A DNA stretch of 64,000 nucleotides from Nocardioides mesophilus (GCF_014395785.1 NZ_CP060713.1:2384501-2448500); one strand, 5' to 3'. Numbered from the stretch's first letter, positions 45,100 through 54,942 are shown. Notes: generated by a model from the sequence alone, not told the origin. Numbers and translations: made by a program.

Positions 45100-45954
45100 G
45101 TGGTGACCTTCTGGCTCCTGGCGCCGGTGATGGTGGCGGCCGCGCTCGGCATCCTCTTCGTGCGCAAGGCGGTGCACGCGGCCCTGCTGCTCGCGGTCGT
45201 GATGATCGGGCTCGCGGTGCTCTACGCCGTGCAGAACGCCCCGTTCCTGTTCGCGGTGCAGATCATCGTCTACACCGGCGCGATCCTGATGCTGTTCCTC
45301 TTCGTGCTCATGCTCGTCGGCGTGGACGCCTCCGACTCGGTGGTGGAGACGATCAAAGGACAGCGGCTGATGGCCACGGTCGCCGGGCTGCTGCTCGGCG
45401 TCGTGCTCGTGGTCGGACTGTCCCAGGTCACCCTGGGCACCGTCGTCGGCCTCGGTGGCACCAACTCCGACGGCAACATCGAGGGCCTCGCCGACCTGCT
45501 GTTCTCCGACTTCGTGTTCGCGTTCGAGGCCACCAGCGCGCTGCTGATCACCGCAGCGATCGGCGCGATGGTGCTCGCCCACCGCGAGCGACTGACCCCC
45601 AAGGTCACCCAGTCGCAGCTGGCCGCCCAGCGGATGCGGGACTACGCCGACCACGGCAAGCACCTCGGCCCGCTGCCCTCGCCTGGCGTGTTCGCCCGGC
45701 ACAACGCCGTCGACACCCCGGCGCTGCTGCCCGACGGCACCCCGGCGCCGTCCTCGGTGTCCCGGCTGCTGACCGCGCGCGGTACGGTCCGGTCCGCACC
45801 CGCGCTCGCCGACGACATCGACGAGCTCACCCGCAGGATGCGCGGTGACGACGGCGTGGTGCGTCCGGGCCGGGTCGGCGAGTCGCCGGCCAGCGCCGAG
45901 CAGACCGACCTCGACGACGACCACGACCACGACGCAGGGAAGGACCACCGATGA
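45100..45954 (+). CDS. nuoJ: NADH-quinone oxidoreductase subunit J, with long C-terminal tail
   Basis: Five-helix membrane subunit near the quinone site. The conserved TM3 pi-bulge region reads [20 protein letters not shown] (residues ~50-69). Helices are at ~1-20, 25-45, 55-75, 88-110 and ~145-165. Residues ~170-284 are a soluble tail, Pro-rich then acidic, ending in His/Asp repeats ([13 protein letters not shown]). GTG 45100 (GTG GTG) is the start; its stop overlaps nuoK as ATGA. Confidence 0.94.
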   Translation: MVTFWLLAPVMVAAALGILFVRKAVHAALLLAVVMIGLAVLYAVQNAPFLFAVQIIVYTGAILMLFLFVLMLVGVDASDSVVETIKGQRLMATVAGLLLGVVLVVGLSQVTLGTVVGLGGTNSDGNIEGLADLLFSDFVFAFEATSALLITAAIGAMVLAHRERLTPKVTQSQLAAQRMRDYADHGKHLGPLPSPGVFARHNAVDTPALLPDGTPAPSSVSRLLTARGTVRSAPALADDIDELTRRMRGDDGVVRPGRVGESPASAEQTDLDDDHDHDAGKDHR

Positions 45955-46250
45955 GCGCGACGCCGTTCCTGGCGCTCTCCGCGATCCTGTTCACCATCGG
46001 CTGCATCGGGGTGCTCACCCGCCGCAACGCGATCGTGATCTTCATGTGCGTCGAGCTGATGCTCAACGCCAGCAACCTCGCGCTGGTCACCTTCTCGCGT
46101 GTGCACGGCAACCTCGACGGCCAGGTGGCGGCCTTCTTCGTCATGGTCGTCGCGGCTGCCGAGGTGGTCGTCGGGCTGGCGATCATCATGACCATCTTCC
46201 GGACTCGCCGGTCGGCCTCGGTCGACGACGCGAGCCTGCTCAAGTACTGA
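45951..46250 (+). CDS. nuoK: NADH-quinone oxidoreductase subunit K
   Basis: Three-helix Mrp-like membrane subunit of 99 aa. Essential glutamates are in [19 protein letters not shown] (residues ~26-44) and [18 protein letters not shown] (~66-83). The first helix is [17 protein letters not shown]. Length is typical. The start overlaps nuoJ; nuoL begins 11 nt after its stop. Confidence 0.97.
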   Translation: MSATPFLALSAILFTIGCIGVLTRRNAIVIFMCVELMLNASNLALVTFSRVHGNLDGQVAAFFVMVVAAAEVVVGLAIIMTIFRTRRSASVDDASLLKY

Positions 46251-46261
46251 GGGAGACGACA

Positions 46262-48208
46262 GTGTCTTTTGTGTTCTCCGAAGGCGGTGAGCTGATGCAC
46301 AGCCCGGTGATCGCGCCGTCCGCGGCAGACGGGGTGTTCTCCCTGCTCTGGGTGATCATCGCGCTGCCGGCGCTCGGCGCCGCGGTCATCCTGCTGCTCG
46401 GCAACGGCCGCACCAAGGGCTGGGCGCACCTGCTCGGCACCGCCACCGTGCTCGGCTCGTTCGTCCTCAGCCTGCTGGCGTTCTTCGCGCTGCTCGGACG
46501 AGACGAGTCCGAGCGGAGCATCGGTCAGTTCCTCTACACCTGGGTGGACGCCGGCAGCTTCCGTGCCGACGCCTCCCTGCTCTACGACCCGCTGTCGGCG
46601 CTGTTCCTGCTGCTGATCACCGGCGTCGGCTCCCTGATCCACATCTACTCGATCGGCTACATGGAGCACGACGAGCGGCGCGCCCGCTTCTTCGGCTACC
46701 TGAACCTGTTCGTGGCCTCGATGCTGGTGCTGGTGCTCGCCGACAACTACCTCGGCGTCTTCCTCGGCTGGGAGGGCGTCGGCCTCGCGTCGTACCTCCT
46801 CATCGGCTTCTGGCAGCACAAGCCCTCCGCGGCGGTCGCGGCCAAGAAGGCCTTCGTCGTCAACCGGGTCGGCGACATCGGGATGGCGCTGGGCACGATG
46901 CTCGCCTTCGCCACGTTCGGGACGACCGCGTTCGCGGGCATCTCCCAGGTCAGCGACCAGGCCGGCCAGGGCACGCTCACCGCTCTCGGCCTGCTGTTCC
47001 TGCTCGCCGCCTGCGGCAAGTCCGCCCAGGTCCCGCTGCAGTCCTGGCTGCTCGACGCGATGGAGGGCCCGACCCCGGTCTCGGCGCTGATCCACGCCGC
47101 GACGATGGTGACCGCCGGCGTCTACCTCGTGGTCCGCTCCAACTTCATCTTCGACCACACCGAGGTCGCGCAGACCGCGGTGATGGTGGTCGGCGCGGTG
47201 ACGCTCCTGTGGGGTGCTGTCATCGGTTGCGCCAAGGACGACATCAAGAAGGTGCTCGCCGGCTCCACGATGAGCCAGATCGGCTACATGATGCTGGCCG
47301 CCGGCCTCGGTGTGGCCGGCTACGCGTTCGCGATCTTCCACCTGCTGACCCACGGCTTCTTCAAGGCCAACATGTTCCTCGGCGCCGGCTCGGTCATGCA
47401 CGGCATGGACGACGACGTCGACATGCGCCGCTACGGCGCGCTCCAGAAGGCCATGCCGGTCACGTTCCTCACCTTCGCGATGGGCTACCTCGCGATCATC
47501 GGCTTCCCCGGGTTCGCCGGCTTCTGGTCCAAGGACAAGATCATCGAGACCGCGTTCGCCGACAACCTCGTCGCCGGGCTGGTGGCCCTGGTGGGTGCCG
47601 GGGTGACCGCGTTCTACATGACCCGCCTGATGCTGATGACCTTCTTCGGCAAGAAGCGCTGGGAGAAGGGCGTGCACCCGCACGAGTCGCCCCGCGTGAT
47701 GACCGGCCCGCTCGTGGTGCTCGCCGCGCTCTCGGTGCTCGGCGGACTGCTGCTGCTCGGCGACTGGATCGTGGAGTGGCTCGCGCCGGTGGTCGGCACC
47801 GCCCCCGAGCACGAGCTGGCGATCGCGCCGCTCGCGCTGACGCTGATCGTGGTCGCCACGGTGGCCGCCGGTGTGGCCGTCGCCTGGCTGACGGTCGGGC
47901 GCAACGACGTACCCCGGACCGCGCCGGCCAACGTGTCGGTGCTGACCCGCGCCGCCCGCGCCGACCTCTACGGCGACACCCTCAACGAGGGGCTGTTCAT
48001 GCGGCCCGGTGACCGCTTCGTCGACGGCCTCGTCGCCTTCGACGACCGCGGCATCGACGGCGTCGTGGGTGGCACGGCCGGCTCCTTCGGCGGCATGTCC
48101 AGCCGGTTCCGCCGGATCCAGACCGGCTTCGTGCGCTCCTACGCGCTGTCCCTGCTCGCCGGGGCCGTGCTCGTGCTGCTCACCCTGCTGGCGGTGAACC
48201 TCGCATGA
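46262..48208 (+). CDS. nuoL: NADH-quinone oxidoreductase subunit L
   Basis: Distal antiporter-like proton-pumping subunit with the long lateral helix. Motifs: [20 protein letters not shown] (essential Glu in the fifth helix), [20 protein letters not shown] (conserved Lys nearby), [20 protein letters not shown] and [20 protein letters not shown]. The final helix [20 protein letters not shown] follows the lateral helix. At 648 aa it is normal. GTG 46262 is chosen, with GGGAG 5-6 nt before it; ATG 46295 is a weaker alternative. Confidence 0.96.
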   Translation: MSFVFSEGGELMHSPVIAPSAADGVFSLLWVIIALPALGAAVILLLGNGRTKGWAHLLGTATVLGSFVLSLLAFFALLGRDESERSIGQFLYTWVDAGSFRADASLLYDPLSALFLLLITGVGSLIHIYSIGYMEHDERRARFFGYLNLFVASMLVLVLADNYLGVFLGWEGVGLASYLLIGFWQHKPSAAVAAKKAFVVNRVGDIGMALGTMLAFATFGTTAFAGISQVSDQAGQGTLTALGLLFLLAACGKSAQVPLQSWLLDAMEGPTPVSALIHAATMVTAGVYLVVRSNFIFDHTEVAQTAVMVVGAVTLLWGAVIGCAKDDIKKVLAGSTMSQIGYMMLAAGLGVAGYAFAIFHLLTHGFFKANMFLGAGSVMHGMDDDVDMRRYGALQKAMPVTFLTFAMGYLAIIGFPGFAGFWSKDKIIETAFADNLVAGLVALVGAGVTAFYMTRLMLMTFFGKKRWEKGVHPHESPRVMTGPLVVLAALSVLGGLLLLGDWIVEWLAPVVGTAPEHELAIAPLALTLIVVATVAAGVAVAWLTVGRNDVPRTAPANVSVLTRAARADLYGDTLNEGLFMRPGDRFVDGLVAFDDRGIDGVVGGTAGSFGGMSSRFRRIQTGFVRSYALSLLAGAVLVLLTLLAVNLA

Positions 48209-48263
48209 GGGACGTTTCCCCCTTCTCCTCCCGGATCGTGATGTCGTTGAGGCTGGTGTCGAA

Positions 48264-49835
48264 GTGAGCTTTCCCTGGATGACCGCGGCGTTGCTGCTGC
48301 CGATCGTCGGGTCGGTGGTGGTGGCGATGCTGCCCACCCGCCCGGGCAGCGCGCTCGCCAAGCAGGTCGCGCTCGGCTTCTCGGTGCTGACGCTGGTGCT
48401 GGCGGCCGCGATCGGGCTCGGCTTCGAGGTCGGCGGCGACCGCTACCAGTTCGTGGAGCAGCACGACTGGATCACCGCGTTCGGCGCCCACTACGCGCTT
48501 GGGGTGGACGGCATCGGCCTCACGCTGGTGCTGCTGACCGCGGTGCTCACCCCGGTCGTGATCCTGGCCTCCTGGCACGACGCCGACGACGTGAGCGGAG
48601 CCCGCTGGAGCGTCAACTCGTTCTTCGCCTGGATGCTGGCGCTCGAGGGCCTGGCCATCGGTGTCTTCGCCGCCATGGACGTGTTCTTGTTCTACGTGCT
48701 GTTCGAGGCGACCCTGATCCCGATCTACTTCCTGATCGGTGGCTTCGGCGGACCACGCCGGGCCTACGCCGCGGTCAAGTTCCTGATCTTCTCCCTCCTC
48801 GGCGGCCTGGTCATGCTGGCCTCCGTGGTCGGTCTGTACGTCGTCTCGGCCGACTCCGCCGGCGGCCCGACGTACCTCCTCACCGAGCTGGCCCCGATCA
48901 CCGCGAACATCGACACCAACCTCGGTCGCTGGCTGTTCCTGGGCTTCTTCGTGGCCTTCGCGATCAAGGCGCCGATGTTCCCGGTGCACACCTGGCTGCC
49001 GACCGCGGCGGCCGAGGCCACTCCCGGCACCTCGGTGCTGCTGGTCAGCATCCTGGACAAGATCGGCACCTTCGGGATGATCCGGTTCTGCCTGGGCCTG
49101 TTCCCGGAGGCGTCGCAGTGGGCCACCCCGGTGGTGCTGGTGCTCGCGGTGATCAGCGTGCTCTACGGTGCGCTCGCCGCGATCGGTCAGCGGTCGATCC
49201 CGCGCCTGATCGCCTTCACCTCGGTGTCGCACTTCGGCTTCATCGTGCTCGGCATCTTCGTGCTGAACAGTGCCGGCCAGGTGGGCTCGACGCTCTACAT
49301 GTTCAACCACGGCCTCTCGACGGCCGCGCTGTTCCTGGTCACCGGCTTCCTCATCTCGCGGCGCGGCTCCCAGTCGATCGGCGACTTCGGCGGCGTGCAG
49401 GGCGTGGCCCCGGTGCTGGCCGGGCTGTTCCTGGTCGCCGGGCTCTCCTCGCTGTCGCTGCCGGGCCTGTCGCCGTTCATCTCCGAGTTCCTGGTGCTGG
49501 TCGGCGCGTTCACCCACAACTACTGGTACGCCGCCGCGGCCGTGCTGGGCATCGTGCTGGCCGCTCTGTACATCCTGCTGATGTACCAGCGGACCATGAC
49601 CGGCCCGGTGCACCCCGCGGTCGCCGGGATGCGCGACCTGTCCCGCCGCGAGGTGGGCGCGCTGGCGCCGCTGGTGCTGCTGATCGTGCTGCTGGGCTTC
49701 TTCCCGAAGCCGCTCACCTCGATCATCAACCCGGCGGTCCAGGACACGCTCCAGCAGGTCGGCGTGAGCGACCCGAAGCCAGACGTTCCTGCGCCGGCCA
49801 CCGCCTCGCAGGCTGAAGAGGAGTCCGCACAGTGA
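48264..49835 (+). CDS. nuoM: NADH-quinone oxidoreductase subunit M
   Basis: Antiporter-like proton-pumping subunit, 523 aa, about 14 helices. The essential Glu is in DVFLFYVLFEATLIPIYFLI (residues ~133-152); the Lys-bearing helix has AFAIKAPMFPVHTWLPTAAA and EATPGTSVLLVSILDKIGTF; RLIAFTSVSHFGFIVLGIFV and GLSTAALFLVTGFLI follow. A 55-nt gap separates it from nuoL, the longest break inside nuoB-N, with only a weak GAGG near the start. The stop overlaps nuoN by 4 nt. Confidence 0.96.
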   Translation: MSFPWMTAALLLPIVGSVVVAMLPTRPGSALAKQVALGFSVLTLVLAAAIGLGFEVGGDRYQFVEQHDWITAFGAHYALGVDGIGLTLVLLTAVLTPVVILASWHDADDVSGARWSVNSFFAWMLALEGLAIGVFAAMDVFLFYVLFEATLIPIYFLIGGFGGPRRAYAAVKFLIFSLLGGLVMLASVVGLYVVSADSAGGPTYLLTELAPITANIDTNLGRWLFLGFFVAFAIKAPMFPVHTWLPTAAAEATPGTSVLLVSILDKIGTFGMIRFCLGLFPEASQWATPVVLVLAVISVLYGALAAIGQRSIPRLIAFTSVSHFGFIVLGIFVLNSAGQVGSTLYMFNHGLSTAALFLVTGFLISRRGSQSIGDFGGVQGVAPVLAGLFLVAGLSSLSLPGLSPFISEFLVLVGAFTHNYWYAAAAVLGIVLAALYILLMYQRTMTGPVHPAVAGMRDLSRREVGALAPLVLLIVLLGFFPKPLTSIINPAVQDTLQQVGVSDPKPDVPAPATASQAEEESAQ

Positions 49836-51457
49836 TGACGACGCTCGCCGATTCCGCCACCGGCTTCTCCTCCCCGAGCATCGAGTACTTCGCGCTCTCG
49901 CCGCTGCTGGTCATCTTCGGCGCCGCGCTGGTCGGGGTGCTGGTCGAGGCGTTCGCGCCCCGGCACCTGCGCTACCTGTCCCAGACGGTCGTCGCCGTGC
50001 TCGGCGTGGTGGCCGCCCTGGTGCTGACCGTGCTGGTCTCCCTCGATCTCCCCGCGCGCGGGGATTCGGCCGGTTTCGGCCAGATCGCCGCCGAGGGTGC
50101 CATCGCCGTGGACGGCCCGACGATGTTCTTGTGGGGCACCCTGCTGCTGCTGGCGCTCACCTGTGTCCTGCTCTTCGCCGAGCGCCAGCTCGAGGGCGGG
50201 ATCACCGCGTTCGCAGGTCAGGCGGCGGCGCTGCCCGGCACCGAGGCGGAGCGCGAGGCCTCGACCCGGGGGCTGGAGCACACCGAGGTCTTCCCGCTGA
50301 TGCTGTTCTCGCTCGGCGGCATGCTGCTGTTCCCGGCCTCCAACGACCTGGTGACGATGTTCGTGGCCCTCGAGGTGCTGTCGCTGCCGCTCTACCTGCT
50401 GTGCGGGTTGGCCCGCCGGCGCCGGCTGCTGAGCCAGGAGGCGGCGCTGAAGTACTTCATGCTCGGCGCGTTCTCCTCGGGCTTCTTCCTCTACGGCGCG
50501 GCCCTGGTCTACGGGTTCGCCGGCTCGATGCGCCTGGGCGACATCGCCGAGGCGGTCTCCGGCACCGTCGGTGCCGACTGGCTGCTGCTCGGTGGGATCG
50601 GGATGCTCGCGGTCGGCATGCTGTTCAAGGTCAGCGCGGCCCCGTTCCACTCCTGGACGCCGGACGTCTACCAGGGCGCACCGACCGCGGTGACGGCGTT
50701 CATGGCGGCGTGCACCAAGATCTCCGCCTTCGGCGCGCTGCTGCGGCTCTTCTACGTCGGCTTCGGCGGCGCCCGCTGGGACTGGACGCCGATGATCTGG
50801 GTGATCGCGATCCTGACGATGGCGGTCGGGTCGGTGCTGGCACTGACGCAGTCCGACATCAAGCGGATGCTGGCCTACTCCTCGATCGCGCACGCAGGCT
50901 TCCTGCTGACCGGTTTCGTCGGGCTCCAGCAGGTGTCGAGCGCCGGTGACGGCAGCGCCACCGAGATCACGTCGCTGCAGGCGATGCTGTTCTACCTGGT
51001 CGCCTACGGGTTCATGACCGTGGGCGCGTTCGCCGTGGTCATGGTCGTCCGCGACGCCGGTGGCGAGGCGACGCACCTGTCCCGCTGGGCCGGGCTGGGC
51101 AAGGAGTCCCCGCTGGTGGCGGGCGTCTTCGCCTTCTTCCTGCTCGGCATGGCCGGCATCCCGCTGACCAGCGGCTTCACCGGCAAATGGGCCGTGTTCA
51201 CCTCGGCGGTCAGTGGCGGCGCCTGGCCGCTGGTGGTCATCGCGGTGCTGCTCAGCGCCGTCGCGGCCTTCTTCTACGTCCGGGTGATCGTGCTGATGTA
51301 CTTCTCCGAGCCGGTCGGCGAGGGACCCACCGTGGTGATGCCCAGCGTGCTGACGACTATCGTGATCGCCGTAGGCGTCGCGGTGACCGCGGCGCTCGGC
51401 GTCTTCCCGGGTCCGGTCCTGGACCTGGCGGCGACCGCCGGCCAGTTCATCCGCTGA
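49832..51457 (+). CDS. nuoN: NADH-quinone oxidoreductase subunit N
   Basis: Third antiporter-like pumping subunit, 541 aa. Key regions: VTMFVALEVLSLPLYLLCGL (essential Glu), EAALKYFMLGAFSSGFFLYG, LLFKVSAAPFHSWTPDVYQG-like MLFKVSAAPFHSWTPDVYQG, APTAVTAFMAACTKISAFGA and KRMLAYSSIAHAGFLLTGFV. A hydrophilic insert (AALPGTEAEREASTRGLEHT) lies near residue 130. The GTG (followed by ATG) overlaps the nuoM stop. The polyprenyl synthase gene starts 38 nt after its stop, probably in the same transcript. Confidence 0.96.
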   Translation: MMTTLADSATGFSSPSIEYFALSPLLVIFGAALVGVLVEAFAPRHLRYLSQTVVAVLGVVAALVLTVLVSLDLPARGDSAGFGQIAAEGAIAVDGPTMFLWGTLLLLALTCVLLFAERQLEGGITAFAGQAAALPGTEAEREASTRGLEHTEVFPLMLFSLGGMLLFPASNDLVTMFVALEVLSLPLYLLCGLARRRRLLSQEAALKYFMLGAFSSGFFLYGAALVYGFAGSMRLGDIAEAVSGTVGADWLLLGGIGMLAVGMLFKVSAAPFHSWTPDVYQGAPTAVTAFMAACTKISAFGALLRLFYVGFGGARWDWTPMIWVIAILTMAVGSVLALTQSDIKRMLAYSSIAHAGFLLTGFVGLQQVSSAGDGSATEITSLQAMLFYLVAYGFMTVGAFAVVMVVRDAGGEATHLSRWAGLGKESPLVAGVFAFFLLGMAGIPLTSGFTGKWAVFTSAVSGGAWPLVVIAVLLSAVAAFFYVRVIVLMYFSEPVGEGPTVVMPSVLTTIVIAVGVAVTAALGVFPGPVLDLAATAGQFIR

Positions 51458-51495
51458 TCCGAGTCCCCGAGCAGCCAGTCCAAGGAGCAGACCGC

Positions 51496-52500
51496 GTGAG
51501 CACCTCAGCAGCCGCCTCGCTGGCGCTGCCGATCCTCGACGAGGACCTCGCCGAGCGGCTGCGTGCCCGGATGGCGGAGGTCGAGGACGAGCTCGAGCGC
51601 GTCATCCAGAGCGAGGCGCGCTTCGTCACCGACGCGGCCCGGCACCTGATGCACGCCGGCGGCAAGCGGTTCCGCCCGCTGCTGGTGCTGCTTGCCGCCG
51701 AGACCGGGGACCCGGCCGCCGACGGGGTGGTGACGGCGGCCTGCGTCGTGGAGCTGACCCACCTGGCCTCGCTGTACCACGACGACGTGATGGACGAGGC
51801 CGAGCTGCGCCGCGGAGCCGAGTCGGCGAACCACCGCTGGGACAACCTGGTGGCGATCCTCACCGGCGACTTCCTGTTCTCCAAGTCCTCGGAGCTCACG
51901 GCCCGGCTCGGCGCGGACGCAGTGCGGATCCAGGCCGAGACCTTCACCCGGCTGGTCGAGGGCCAGATCCTGGAGACGCTGGGTCCGGGCGAGGGCGACC
52001 CGCTGGAGCACTACCTGCGCGTCGTCGCGGGCAAGACCGGCTCGTTGATCGCGACGTCCGCGAGGTACGGCGCCCGGTTCGCGGGTGCGTCGCTGGAGGT
52101 CGAGGACGCGCTGACGGCGTACGGCGAGAAGATCGGTGAGGCGTTCCAACTCTCCGACGACATCCTCGACGTGGCCAGCGACGCCGAGGAGTCCGGCAAG
52201 ACTCCCGGCACCGATCTTCGGGAAGGGGTGCTCACCTTGCCAGTGCTGCTGGCGAAGCGTTCCACGGACCCGGCCGACGCCCGGCTCCTGGAGCTGCTCG
52301 AGGAAGACCTCACCGACGACTCCCTGCACGCCGAGGCGCTGCGGCTGCTGCGCGCGCACCCGGCGATGGCCGAGGCCCGCAGCTACGTCCAGGAGCGCGC
52401 GGCCGAGGCCCGCGAGCTGCTCACGGTGCTCCCGGACGGCAGCCCGGTCCGGGAGGCGCTCGACGCGTTCGCCGAGCTGATCGCGGTCCGCACCGCCTGA
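51496..52500 (+). CDS. Long-chain polyprenyl diphosphate synthase (menaquinone side chain)
   Basis: Trans-prenyltransferase that extends allylic diphosphates with isopentenyl diphosphate. The first Asp-rich motif is LYHDDVMDEAELRRG (residues ~93-107) and the second AFQLSDDILDVASD (~217-230). GGKRFRPLLVLLAAE is the IPP-binding start. Positions 4 and 5 before the first motif are Ser and Ala, small residues that leave room for a long (C35-C45) product, as in GrcC1/HepT-type enzymes. AAGGAG sits 8 nt before GTG 51496. Its place directly after nuoN and the MenJ-like gene in front of nuoA suggest it supplies the tail used by MenA. Confidence 0.92.
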   Translation: MSTSAAASLALPILDEDLAERLRARMAEVEDELERVIQSEARFVTDAARHLMHAGGKRFRPLLVLLAAETGDPAADGVVTAACVVELTHLASLYHDDVMDEAELRRGAESANHRWDNLVAILTGDFLFSKSSELTARLGADAVRIQAETFTRLVEGQILETLGPGEGDPLEHYLRVVAGKTGSLIATSARYGARFAGASLEVEDALTAYGEKIGEAFQLSDDILDVASDAEESGKTPGTDLREGVLTLPVLLAKRSTDPADARLLELLEEDLTDDSLHAEALRLLRAHPAMAEARSYVQERAAEARELLTVLPDGSPVREALDAFAELIAVRTA

Positions 52501-52515
52501 GCCGGATCCCGCAGG

Positions 52516-53001
52516 TCAGCCGGTGCGCTCGCGCTCGAGCTCGCGGACCAGGTTGCGGGAGAAGCCGGCTCCGATGGTGCCCATCACCGCGTGCATCGCG
52601 CCGCGGACCGCCGGCGTCGCCAGTCTGGGGAGCGGCAGCTCCGCGTGCACGGTCAGTCCGAGGGCCAGGTGGGTGCCGTCGGTCACCTCGGTGAGCTCGT
52701 ACCATCCCTCGACGCCGGTGCGCTCCTGCGTGCCGCCCTGGGGCTCGTGCGTGTAGTCGATCCGGGTCGGCTCGGCGAACCGCATCCGCTCGGTGAAGCA
52801 GGGGACCACCGTCATCCCGGTGACCGGCACGGTGGCGAGCTGCCAGCGCCACAGGTCCTCACGGCCGTCGACGAGGTCGATGCGGTGGAGGAGCGGGGTC
52901 ATGCGGGTGATCCGCTCCGGGTCGGTCAGGACCTTCCAGACGGTGTCCGGTGAGGCACTGACCACGCCGTCGGAAGCGACGGAGGTCGAGAAGCGGTGCA
53001 T
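52516..53001 (-). CDS. SRPBCC (START-like) family protein
   Basis: 161-residue helix-grip ligand-binding domain. It shows FSTSVASDGVVSASPDTVWK and VLTDPERITRMTPLLHRIDL at the N-terminus, a central MTVVPCFTERMRFAEPTRID, and the long C-terminal helix AMHAVMGTIGAGFSRNLVRE that closes the cavity. The ligand is unknown; actinobacterial relatives include polyketide cyclase-like and coenzyme-Q-binding-like proteins. ATG 53001 matches the family start; an upstream in-frame start at 53034 would add 11 residues. It converges with the polyprenyl synthase gene and follows rarD on the same strand (54 nt gap). Confidence 0.8.
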   Translation of the reverse strand: MHRFSTSVASDGVVSASPDTVWKVLTDPERITRMTPLLHRIDLVDGREDLWRWQLATVPVTGMTVVPCFTERMRFAEPTRIDYTHEPQGGTQERTGVEGWYELTEVTDGTHLALGLTVHAELPLPRLATPAVRGAMHAVMGTIGAGFSRNLVRELERERTG

Positions 53002-53055
53002 GGGTCCATGGTGCCCCCCGAGGGGTGCGGTCAACCGCGCGGGGCGGCTGGAGCC

Positions 53056-53970
53056 TCAGGGTGTCGGCGTCTCGGCAGCGACCCGCAGGCTGCGGGCCTG
53101 GGTGCGGTGACGCAGCGACTCGAAGGTGAACAGCACCAGGGCGAGCCAGATCAGCGCGAAGCCGAACCACCGCATGGTGGGCATCGGCTCGTCGAAGACC
53201 ACGATGCCGAGGATGAACTGCACGGTGGGGGTGAGGTACTGCAGCAGCCCCAGCGTGCTCAACGGGATCCGGGTGGCCGCGGCGCCGAAGCACAGCAGCG
53301 GGATCACCGTCACCACCCCGGTGCCTACCAGCAGCAGGACGTGACCCGCGCCGTTCGTGCCGAACGTGGAGACGCCTTGTGCGGCGAGGTAGGCCAGGTA
53401 GCCGAGGGCGAACGGCGCCACGAACAGGGTCTCCACGACCAGGCTCTCGACGGCTCCGGCATCGGCCGCCTTCTTGACCAGGCCGTAGGAGCCGAAGGAG
53501 AGCGCCAGCGCCAGCGCGATCCACGGGGGACGGCCGTACTCCACGGTCAGCGCGAGGACCGCCGCGCCGGCGATCCCCATCGCCACCCATTGCAGCGGAC
53601 GCAGCCGCTCACCGAGGACCAGCACCCCCAGCAGCACGCTCACCAAGGGGTTGATGAAGTAGCCGAGCGAGGTCTCCACCACGTGGTGGCTGTTGACGCC
53701 CCAGATGTAGACGCCCCAGTTCGTGGTGATCAGCACGGCGGCCACTGCCAGGAGCAGGAGCGTACGACGCTCGGCGACCGTCTCGCGGAGCCGGCGCCCG
53801 CGGCGGAGGACCAGGACGGCGAGGACCATCACGATCATCGACCAGACGATCCGGTGCGCCAGGATCTCCACCGCGCCGGTCGGCTCGAGCAGCGGCCAGT
53901 AGAGCGGGAAGAACCCCCACATCGCCCACGCGGCGATGCCGAGCAGCAGCCCGCGAGAGTTCTCCGACAC
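53056..53970 (-). CDS. rarD: RarD-type EamA permease
   Basis: Ten-helix drug/metabolite transporter of 304 aa. The family N-terminus is GLLLGIAAWAMWGFFPLYWP, then VEILAHRIVWSMIVMVLAVL; TNWGVYIWGVNSHHVVETSL and GYFINPLVSVLLGVLVLGER are RarD signatures, and LGLLQYLTPTVQFILGIVVF lies in the second half. Substrate is not known for certain; RarD was named from chloramphenicol sensitivity. The GTG start lies 6 nt after TAATCT with no ribosome site, so the transcript may be leaderless. Confidence 0.92.
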   Translation of the reverse strand: MSENSRGLLLGIAAWAMWGFFPLYWPLLEPTGAVEILAHRIVWSMIVMVLAVLVLRRGRRLRETVAERRTLLLLAVAAVLITTNWGVYIWGVNSHHVVETSLGYFINPLVSVLLGVLVLGERLRPLQWVAMGIAGAAVLALTVEYGRPPWIALALALSFGSYGLVKKAADAGAVESLVVETLFVAPFALGYLAYLAAQGVSTFGTNGAGHVLLLVGTGVVTVIPLLCFGAAATRIPLSTLGLLQYLTPTVQFILGIVVFDEPMPTMRWFGFALIWLALVLFTFESLRHRTQARSLRVAAETPTP

Positions 53971-53976
53971 CGTTGC

Positions 53977-53982
53977 AGATTA
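53977..53982 (-). promoter_or_regulatory. -10 box for leaderless rarD
   Basis: TAATCT on the minus strand lies exactly 6 nt before the rarD GTG at 53970. It is the most A/T-rich short stretch in that neighbourhood. Confidence 0.5.
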
Positions 53983-54028
53983 CAGAGGGTCGGGACGGGC
54001 CGGCCCCTCGCCCATGCCTCGGACGCGG

Positions 54029-54072
54029 CCGTGCCCCCGACTGCCCGGAGGTCCGGGCGGGCGGGGGCACGG
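54029..54072. terminator. Long perfect inverted repeat downstream of the PRC-barrel gene
   Basis: An 11-bp perfect outer stem, CCGTGCCCCCG (54029-54039) with CGGGGGCACGG (54062-54072), encloses an inner stem CCCGG/CCGGG (54044-54048, 54053-54057). It begins 42 nt beyond the stop of the leftward PRC-barrel gene and lies upstream of rarD, so it is most likely that gene's intrinsic terminator. No U-tract follows. Confidence 0.65.
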
Positions 54073-54114
54073 TGACCGCGTTGGAGCCGACCTGGTGGTC
54101 GGCTAGCCAATGGT

Positions 54115-54942
54115 TCAGCGGCGGTCGTCGACGTCGCCGTCGACCTCGATCTGCTCCTTGCGGACGTCCTCGGAGACCTCGTGCTCCTGCACGTCGGTCT
54201 CCTTGCCGAGGCGGACGCGCTCGACCGCCTCGGTGGTCTTCTCCACGACCGGACGCTCCTCGTGCAGGATCACCTCGTGCTCCTCGTCGGAGATTGCCGG
54301 GCCGGAGGTGGCCGCCCCGACGTTCGAGTCGGTGATCGGCTCACGCTCGAGCACGGCACGCTCCTTGCGGACCGGGACGGTCTGCGTGACGTGCTCGGTC
54401 TCGACGTACTTGCGGAGCCGGACACGGCCGGACTCCTCGTCGCGGGTGCCGACGTCGACCCGCTCCTCCGAGCGCGTCATCGCCTCGTCGGTGTTCGGGC
54501 CGGAGGTGTCGTGACCGGCGCTTTCAAAGTCGGCGGTGCCGGTGGTGTCGGTGGTGCCCAGGTCACTGGTGCCGGCGTAGCCGGTCGTCTCGCCCGTGGC
54601 AAGGCCGGTGTCGCTGCGGGTCTCGGAGTAGCCCAGGTTGTAGTGGTCGTAGACGCGACGCTCGTCGTCCTGGCTGATGTGGCCGTCGGAGGCGTCGACG
54701 TTCGGGGCGTCCTTGACGGTGCTCTTGTCGAACGGCACCGTGATGCGGTCGCCGTCGATCGTTGCGTCGGCGACGGGAATGAAGCTTTCGTTCATCCCGA
54801 AGAGACCGGTGTTCACCGTGATGAACTCGGGGCGTCCGGTCTCGTCGTCCAGGAACAGCTGGCCGATCTTGCCCAGCTTGTCGCCGTCCTGCGCGTAGGC
54901 GTCGCGGCCGATGACGTTGCGTGCTTCTTCGGTGTTCAGCAT
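54115..54942 (-). CDS. PRC-barrel and DUF2382 domain protein
   Basis: 275-residue hydrophilic protein. The N-terminal PRC-barrel spans residues ~5-75 (RDAYAQDGDKLGKIGQLFLD, TGRPEFITVNTGLFG, ITVPFDKSTVKDAPNVD). A linker rich in Gly/Thr/Asp (~100-150) follows. The C-terminal DUF2382 (~155-270) has charged repeats: RSEERVDVGTRDEESGRVRL, VPVRKERAVLEREPI, EVILHEERPVVEKTTEAVER. Such proteins are often envelope or stress associated in soil bacteria and deinococci; no enzyme activity is expected. GAGGGAG lies 5 nt before the ATG. It diverges from a membrane protein gene that may be co-regulated. Confidence 0.88.
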   Translation of the reverse strand: MLNTEEARNVIGRDAYAQDGDKLGKIGQLFLDDETGRPEFITVNTGLFGMNESFIPVADATIDGDRITVPFDKSTVKDAPNVDASDGHISQDDERRVYDHYNLGYSETRSDTGLATGETTGYAGTSDLGTTDTTGTADFESAGHDTSGPNTDEAMTRSEERVDVGTRDEESGRVRLRKYVETEHVTQTVPVRKERAVLEREPITDSNVGAATSGPAISDEEHEVILHEERPVVEKTTEAVERVRLGKETDVQEHEVSEDVRKEQIEVDGDVDDRR

